Positions 57,493 to 64,000 of a DNA stretch of 64,000 bases are shown here, in pieces. Position numbers and translations under genes: made by a program. The number at the start of each line of letters is the position of its first letter. The first letter of the stretch is position 1. This stretch comes from Nectonema munidae (taxonomy: Eukaryota; Nematomorpha; Nectonematoida; Nectonematidae), in NCBI GenBank assembly GCA_030549495.1, contig JAUIRK010000708.1:124001-188000 (forward strand). Direction: 5' to 3'. A model generated the notes under the pieces. The model saw nothing but the letters and a program-made list of their open reading frames with translations. It had not been told where the DNA came from and did not search any database.

Positions 57493-59129
57493 ATGGATAA
57501 AGTGGCGATTCAAATTAATGAAAACAGCACAACTTTACAAGTTACTCAGTGTCTTGAATCATTGAATTTTCCTTCTCACGTTGTTTCAGCTTTCAATGGT
57601 TTTTAATTTTTTTAAATCTCAATTTAAGTTTTTTTACATCTAGATATACATTTAGAAAACGAAATTGACGGGATGGTATTTTATCATCTAGAAGAGAGTG
57701 ATATTTTGAAAATGCTTGATAATAAAATTGGACCGACCAAAAAAGTGATGCTTTTAATCAATGAAGCTAAAGGAAAGACTGAGAAAATTAATGATCAAGG
57801 AGAAACATCAAATGAAAGTACTTCGAATTCGTCACAAGTAACTGTTTTCGATATATTTATATTTCTACAATTATATTTTTTAGGAGAAAACAATAAATAA
57901 TGAAACAAATGATAACAAAATTTTACCTAAATTCTCAAATAAAGTCACATCACTTTTGAAAAGTGGGAAAATAATTAATGAATTTGATAGACTTGTAGAA
58001 GAAATCGCTTATCATATTATGACAATGGAAGAATTCAAAAAAAGGAAGATTACAACTATTTAGGAAAAATGCTTTATTCTATGTATCCGTGTATTTCTTT
58101 TCCATATGGAAGATCCCCATGGGTAAATATGATTTTTAGTATTTTTTTTTAAATATTGTCGTGTTTTAGGCATACTTTAATAAGAAACTCTCGCAAAAAG
58201 TGCGAAATATAAGGTGGAAGTGGAATAAGAAAAACTTTCGGGACAAAATACGAAGAAAAGAAAAAGAGTTCACAATTCGTAGCTAGTGAAATATATCGTA
58301 AGTTATTACTTTTTTTCTATTTTTTGTTTTTGCATTTTTTGTCTTCTAGAAGAAAATAAAATGAAATGTCATCATCAGATGCCCTTAAATTATTGAGTGA
58401 ACAAGTGGAGCAAAATTTTCAAGATCAAGATTTTGCGGCTTTATATCTTGCCCAAGAAATTTCTTTTTTGAGGAAGAAATACTATAAAGAACTTACCAGT
58501 TGGTCTTAAGGAAGTTATAAATAAATTTCCTTTTCTAGAAAACTTAAAATTGGTAAACTTGTTAGTTTTCTTTGCATCTGAATATTTGATTTTCCTTTTT
58601 TAGGTTGAAAAAGAATTTGCTCTATTAAAACCTGAATTAATTGAAGACGAAATTAATAAAAAATTTGAAGAAACGTGGAAAAATTAGTGAGAATTTTTGA
58701 CTTTGAAGTTTTCAAAGACAAAAACTTAAGAGATTTTGAAATTTTAATAAAGCTTGAGAAAAAATATCCTTTTTATCATCTAAAAGCTCATCAAATGAAA
58801 AACTCTTCACTGTTGTTGATGTAAGATAAATTTATACGTTATATAACAAAATAAGCATTGTTTTTTTAGAATAGTCCATTTGATACTACATCAAAAATAG
58901 AAGCTCTCCGAGAATGATCATTTTGAAAAATAATGAAATACGTGCCATTTACATAGTTGGAGACGGAATTTCCTATCATGTAGATTCAAAAATAAAGAAG
59001 GCCATGATATTTTTATTGAAGACCTATTATGTTTTTGATTTATGTTATCCTAAAAGTTTTCAAACTTTAGGATTTTTACAAAAACATGTATTAAAGATGA
59101 CTTTCCTTTTTTCAAAGGATCAAATTTGA
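57493..59129 (+). pseudogene. SAM-domain protein gene of the CMC-like element
   Basis: The gene lies about 250 bp downstream of the transposase, on the same strand. Exon 1 (57493-57598) and exon 2 (57644-57837) join in phase over a 45-bp intron and give a SAM domain: LQVTQCLESLNFPSHVVSAF, then LENEIDGMVFYHLEESDIL and IGPTKKVMLLI. Exon 3 (57884-58122) has NEFDRLVEEIAYHIMTMEEF and, after one frame change in an A-run near 58040, YLGKMLYSMYPCISFPYGRS. Exon 4 (from 58170) begins AYFNKKLSQKVRNIRWKWNK. Later blocks read GLKEVINKFPFLENLKL, VEKEFALLKPELIEDEI and near the end KAMIFLLKTYYVFDLCYPKS with FQTLGFLQKHVL. This block order is that of the abundant 'SAM domain-containing protein 3-like' proteins of animal genomes. 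Its function in transposition is unknown; SAM domains usually mediate protein oligomerisation. Confidence 0.78.
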
Positions 59130-59757
59130 TCAAATTTGAAAAAAGTTATACCGAATGGTTATAAAAAATTCAACCTTTATGATGTTCTTTTTTAGTTTTT
59201 TTTTATTTTTTCTGTATATATTAAAATTTTCTATAAAATACATTAATAAAGCCATTTATAAAATAAAATTTAATATTTCTTGCTCAATTTATGGATTTAT
59301 TGTTTTTAATTTTTTTATATTCTAGTGTGATAAATACATAGTATATATTGATTGTTGTTTTTATTTCTTGTTTTGAATGACCACTTTAAAAATTTCATAG
59401 TGATGTTTTATTAGTTTCTTGAAGTTCTATGTAATTGTCCCCTTGCTATTTAGTGTATTTTATGATAACTGTGTGTTTCAAATGGGTGCGCTATGATCTA
59501 TAGTGATGCATTTCTATAGAAGCCTATATAGGCTTGTGGTATAGAAGTGTCGGGTTAGATCCCCATTCATTCCATAAGAAAAATCTAGAAACCTTACACA
59601 AAGCCAATGGTTAATGATAGGAAGGGGATTCAATCAAGAAATGCACAATCTCCAAAAAAGGTCCTGCCATATTAGTGTGTTGGTATAGACACGTCTAGGG
59701 CTGAGGTCTCGGAAAAAAATTGACGTTAAATGATGTTTGTTTTTGTGTGTTTCACTC

Positions 59758-59977
59758 TATTTTTCAATATAAACTAAACACTATCATGTTAAACGTGTCT
59801 AGAATCAAGATGTTTAGGTGTAATAGTTTTAGAGATGTTTAGGTGTTTAAAAACCATTCTAAAAATTGTGTTTAGGTGTTTAGATTTGAAACATGTTTAG
59901 ATTTTTAGGTGTTCAAAATCTGTGACATTTTACGTGTTTAGTTTTGTGTTTAGATTCTAAACACATTTTTTACAGTG
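59758..59977 (+). repeat. Right terminal and subterminal repeats of the CMC-like element
   Basis: At least ten copies of a GTGTTTAG/TGTTTAGG core occur in about 200 bases, for example ATGTTTAGGTG, TGTTTAGGTGTTTA, GTGTTTAGGTGTTTAG and TTACGTGTTTAG, ending in the TIR TTTTTTACAGTG. Density is higher than at the left end, as is common in CACTA elements. These are likely transposase or accessory-protein binding sites (inference). Confidence 0.8.
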
Positions 59978-60029
59978 TAGTTAGTGTAAGCACTTTTTGT
60001 TTTCAGTGACTTTTGGACTTGTTTTCGAA

Positions 60030-62060
60030 TAATGATTTTTCTTTGCGGCTTATGGAAAATTTTTTGAAAATCATTTCCTCATGTCTTGAACTTTTATAAG
60101 AAAACATGGATTTTTCATTTGATTTCAACGTATCTTCAATGTTTAATGGAAAAGTTTGTTTTCGTGGGTGAATCATCTTGTGTTCTGTTGAAAATAATGA
60201 AACTTTCCAAGTTTTCTCCACACAGTTTTACATTTAATATCTAAAATGAATAAAAAATCAATATAATATTTCAAATAAGTTTGGACTTTTCAATAAACTT
60301 ACTCTCATTCGCTTTTCTTTCTTTGAACAAATCAAAAATATAGTGGAGTAAATTTACTTTTTTGGGAAAGTGATAAAAATATAGGAAAATTATTTCAATC
60401 TGCTTTCATATTCTTTCCCAACCTTATTAAAACCGCTTTCAAAATGTAATCAATTGAACTCTTCAAAAATCTAATTAGAAAATTTTTTTTACAAAATTTA
60501 TTTGAATTTTTTCTTAAAGAAATCGATATTCTTCCCAAATATATTTTAATATTTTCACCTCTAAAATAATAATTCTTCTTCTTTTCTTAGAAAATGTAAT
60601 ATTCATTCTAACTTTTATTTGGTTCGTAGCATCTGTTAGATTTCCAAAATTCTTTTTTGAGCCAGCTTTTGTGAAATTCATTTATTGCTTCATCCTCACT
60701 AATTGAGATTTCAGAAAGATAATAATTTTTCATACCTTATGCGGATTTTTGGAAGCTTTATTGAACTTCAAAATTTTTTTTCTTTTACGAGCTTTCACTT
60801 CCCTCAAAAAAGAATCAGATCTTCTCTTATTTCCCCATTTCTATTTCCATCGTTCTTTCTAATAAATCATATTCAAGAAAAAAGTAATATACTTATTTGA
60901 TTGTGTATCAATCTCACTTTTTGAATGACATGACAAATGAGGAAAACTTTGAAAAAGAGAATCCACTATATCTTTAACCATTACTTTTGTTGGATACCTT
61001 AATCACAAATGTTTTTTTAAAAAAGTAAAGAAATTTTTTTTATTATAATTCCGCATAGTTCAATAAATAATTAACTTACAATCTAAAATATCTTACAATC
61101 TAAATATAAATAAACTGTGTCTAAAAGCTTAGAAAGGTCTTTTTTCAAACTATTTGTTTTGCTCTAATTCTTTTGAAGAAATCTAATTTATAGAGAAGAC
61201 ATATGAAATTCCAAATTTCACTTAGTTTTTCTGTTTGAGAGGAATAACACAAAGTAAAAATTACTTAAATTTTTATTTTGTTTTGATTAAAAATATAAGA
61301 AAAGTTGTCCGTATCTAAATCAACATAGGTTTCAAAAAATTCATCAAAATATTTCATTCCAATTTCATCTTTCAACAAAAAATAATCCTTTTATTTTCTG
61401 TGAGAAAAAATGAAAGAGTTTTGAGAAACAACCATTTTAATTTTTTTAGAGGACGAAAATTGTTTATAAAAAAATCATAATAAAATTTGTAAATAAAAAA
61501 ACCTCTATAAAAATTTACGTAAAAAGGCCTTTTTTTAAAATGCATTGAACTTGAGTTATAATTTAGAGAACTGTATCCATCAAAACAATATCCTTCTTTT
61601 TTTAAGAGAAACAATATCCTTTTTGGCAAGTATTCGATATAAGTTACTTTTTTCAACGATATGTGGGAAAAAGTGAATATAAAAAACATTATAAGCAAAG
61701 ATTAAATATAAAAAATGGTTGTTCATCAATGATAAAACATTCATCAAGACTTTGATAAAAGGTTTTGTCGTTTAACATATTTTTAGAAAACACACACGCA
61801 ACCTCCTTCCCGACCCCTACCTCCAGTTGTTTCGACAGAATTAAAAGTTTGGAAGGAAAAAACTTCACCTGATTTAAACAATAACAAGTTTTGCATCTGT
61901 AAATGTTAATCCGGGAATTTTTCTACTTTTTATCCTCTTGATTTAACTTTGTTGTCTTTTCTAAAAAAATCGATGAAAAAAATGTTTGATGCTACTGATG
62001 ATGAGAAGCCGGAAAGAGATTTTAAAATGTTTTTTCTGTTCTTTATGGCGTGAGTAGTTG
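60030..62060. other. AT-rich, no gene recognised
   Basis: Beyond the tail of repeat-A copy 2 there is no coding-like region, TIR pair or tandem array I can support. Confidence 0.45.
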
Positions 62061-62070
62061 AGATATTTAG

Positions 62071-62218
62071 GGGCGTGAGTAGGGCTGGTTAGATGCTGGA
62101 TTCGATAACTCAAGGTCTTGGGTTCGATCCCGCATCAAGCCTGCTTTCCTCATAGTTCAATACAAGCGGCGCAATTGTGCCTTTTCGATGAAAACACCCT
62201 GCGGTACCTTTACCTTTA
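62071..62218 (+). repeat. tRNA-derived SINE, family 2, copy 2
   Basis: GGGCGTGAGTAGGGCTGGTT starts a tRNA-like head with the B box GGTTCGATCCC at 62121-62131. The body CCTGCTTTCCTCATAGTTCA, then ACAAGCGGCGCAATTGTGCC and TTTTCGATGAAAACACC matches the minus-strand copy at 24832-24996. The 3' end is taken where similarity stops. No target duplication was identified. Confidence 0.82.
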
Positions 62219-62332
62219 TGCTCTGATATTATACTTGATTAAAATAACTATATCTTTTGATTCAAATCTTGTAGAGTTTAATCAAAGACGAAAATTCTCT
62301 GAAAATAAAAAGTTTCAATTTCACAACTATAT

Positions 62333-62519
62333 ATATATATAGTGAATAATGTAAAAATCAAAGTTTTTAACTTTTATTTGGTACTAAAAGGAGTATTATT
62401 GTAAGCAGCAAGCAAAGGACTTTCATTTCACTCATTTTTAACGCACTGAAGAAGACAGATTGAGTCTGTTGAAATATTTGCTACAAAAACTTTGATTTTT
62501 ACATTATTCACTATATATA
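62333..62519. mobile_element. Small MITE with perfect 28-bp inverted repeats
   Basis: AGTGAATAATGTAAAAATCA continuing AAGTTTTT (62341-62368) is perfectly inverted at 62485-62512, and both are bordered by TATATA runs. The 190-bp unit is non-coding. Long TIRs and TA-rich borders suggest a Tc1/mariner-type MITE, but the TA target cannot be distinguished from the TA runs. Confidence 0.65.
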
Positions 62520-62559
62520 CACAATGGAGTTTTCCTTATCCTACATTATATATATATAT

Positions 62560-62815
62560 ATAGATGTAAACCAAAAGTGATAAAAATTCAGTTTTACCGC
62601 ATTTAAATAGGAATATTACGATAAGTTTGTGTAAATTGAGGCGGTTAAATCAATTTTTTTCAATAAATAAATATTTGTCATGCCTGCAATACCCATATAA
62701 AGATATAAAGAACTCTCTGAAAGTGAACTTACAAATAATATAGTAAAGTTACATGGTTACAGTAACCATTTAATGTAGTTATACCGTAAGCATTTTTTGT
62801 CTTCAGTGGGTTTGA
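62560..62815 (+). repeat. Dispersed repeat family A, copy 3 (unoccupied)
   Basis: This copy runs from ATATAGATGTAAACC through AATAAATAAATATTTGTCAT and ACATGGTTACAGTAACCATT to AAGCATTTTTTGTCTTCAGTG. It contains the position where copy 2 was entered by the CMC-like element (single TA in AATGTAGTTATA) and so serves as an internal empty-site reference. Confidence 0.75.
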
Positions 62816-62819
62816 AGAT

Positions 62820-64000
62820 GATAATGTAACAAATGATTTAGTTTATAGCTTTTATATAAGTTATCATCAGGAAACCCCGTTCTAAACTTATCAAAAAAAT
62901 GTTGATTAGAACTTTCATCATTTCAATTTGCCTTTTAGTGGTACTAGTAGGGCATATGAATTGCAAATATTATAAAAAAAGAAATAGATCCCATGACGGC
63001 TTTCTTTCCTGAATTAAATTGATTAACATCATTTGGCACATTGTAACCGAGACAACTTTAACTTTATTAAATTGAGTTCTTCAAATTTTTTAGTATATCT
63101 AGGATAAAAATTTTCAATTTTTGAGTTAAAAACTTTCTATTTAAAATTTTTTTTAAGAATATCTTGAAAAAGAAAGCAAAGACTGCATTCATGAATCCCA
63201 TGAGAAATATGCGATGCTAAACCTCTAGGAACATGATAAAGTTAAACTACCGAATTAACATAAAGCACGTCAACAGAATAAAGTTCTGAATGTTACACTA
63301 TTATATTCATCCGTTCTTCACAAATGTGCGCGAATAAGTAAGAGTAAGTTATTTGTTTTTTACTGGCTTTTACTGAGTGTATATATATATATAAGAGTTG
63401 GATGTTATAAGCTTCATTTTTTTAATTTCACCATTTCTTCATTCATTATTTCACCTTTTCATCCATCTTGTAGGCTACACCTACTCACTACTACAGCTAC
63501 AGTATCTCATCTCACTACAGCTCTTCTGCTATATTCCACTTATACTCAATTGTCGGAGCAACAGAAACTTGGCAATTCTAAAAGTGTTTTATTTCATCTT
63601 ATTTGGAAAAAGGTAAACTTGGTTTTTCTATTTAAGGTTCAAAGAGCGTTTCCATATTTAAAATCAAAAACTTTAATTTTGAACTTTAATAAATTGTGTA
63701 GGTAAAATTGATTGATAAATTTATCTTTTTCTGAATGTTTCTTGGTGTCAGAGCTAAAGATATGACAAAATGGGAGGATACTTATCGAACCTTTTATGTT
63801 ATTATTTCTGATCTGAATAAAATCTTGTCTTGTTTTATCAGTAACTATACCCTTTTATTTTAAATATTTCACAGGTAATTTCTAAGCTGTTTTTATATAA
63901 AATAGGCACACAATCTTTTTGTTTTTATACATTTGAATAGGCACTTTAAGTATTCATTATGTTTTTAAAGCTATAGTTTTCAAACAATTTTTTTAATTTA
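62820..64000. other. No gene recognised
   Basis: AT-rich sequence to the window end. A plus-strand frame at 63398-63616 is hydrophobic and AT-driven without family resemblance. Confidence 0.4.

Larger units (their letters stand above)
51102..59977 (+). mobile_element. CMC/EnSpm-like transposon with transposase and SAM-protein gene
   Basis: The ends CACTGTAAAAAGTGCGTTTAG (51102) and, inverted, TCTAAACACATTTTTTACAGTG (59977) belong to the CACTR-type ends of the CMC (CACTA/Mirage/Chapaev) superfamily. TA flanks both sides (51100-51101, 59978-59979). An unoccupied family-A copy at 62741-62815 reads TTTAATGTAGTTATACCGTA with a single TA, confirming both borders and a 2-bp duplication. The 8.9 kb contain a transposase gene, a downstream SAM-domain gene, subterminal repeats, a 2.5-kb hAT insertion and a SINE fragment. 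Both genes are disrupted in this copy. Confidence 0.9.

Noticed and set aside
1-64000. CRISPR arrays, bacterial operons, rRNA genes or phage-like modules.
   Set aside because: No direct-repeat/spacer arrays, ribosome-binding sites or rRNA-like segments were seen; all recognisable genes are eukaryotic or transposon-borne.

Overview
The window is AT-rich, intron- and transposon-dense animal DNA with nothing bacterial in it: GT-AG introns, an AATAAA signal, tRNA-derived SINEs, LINEs and many DNA-transposon families. A degraded uncharacterised gene family at 39.2 and 43.0 kb is one I know chiefly from arthropods, so an arthropod, perhaps an AT-rich crustacean such as a parasitic copepod, is the best guess. 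That assignment is inference.

One host gene can be assembled. On the minus strand, ten exons from 38.16 kb down to 2.55 kb join with matching phase at every junction and end in a C-terminal SANT/Myb-like domain, a stop and an AATAAA. Three separate blocks resemble GON4L (gon-4-like): the NLTA...LHEVITNEHV block, the acidic DDDPEYNFL...KKEVNELMEELF block and the C-terminal SANT domain. The 5' end was not found. The central region of vertebrate GON4L is also missing. Most of what lies between 2.4 and 38 kb is intron colonised by repeats: a Tigger-type MITE, a 126-bp tandem array, hAT remnants, a 3.4-kb LINE, a fossil reverse-transcriptase fragment, nested MITEs, a Penelope-like fossil, an RTE-like LINE with target-site duplications and a (GAT)n tract.

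Downstream of the gene (0-2.4 kb) are a tRNA-SINE and a shortened Tigger/pogo element with its TIRs and TA duplications. From 38.2 to 45 kb there is an old SCAND3-like hAT remnant, the arthropod gene-family remnant split around a decayed piggyBac transposase, and a foldback element built of about 15-bp units. From 45 to 50.8 kb the sequence is AT-rich and featureless apart from a 487-bp (GAA)n tract and repeats.

The most interesting object is an 8.9-kb DNA transposon at 51,102-59,977. Its ends are CACTGTAAAAA...TTTTTACAGTG, its target duplication is TA, and it has subterminal GTGTTTA-type repeats. It carries a CMC/EnSpm-like transposase with C2H2 fingers and, downstream on the same strand, a second intron-bearing gene encoding a SAM-domain protein. 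A 2.5-kb hAT with a perfect 8-bp duplication sits inside the transposase gene. An unoccupied relative of the target repeat at 62.6-62.8 kb confirms the ends and the TA duplication. Both genes are disrupted in this copy, but the layout suggests a transposase plus SAM-accessory system.
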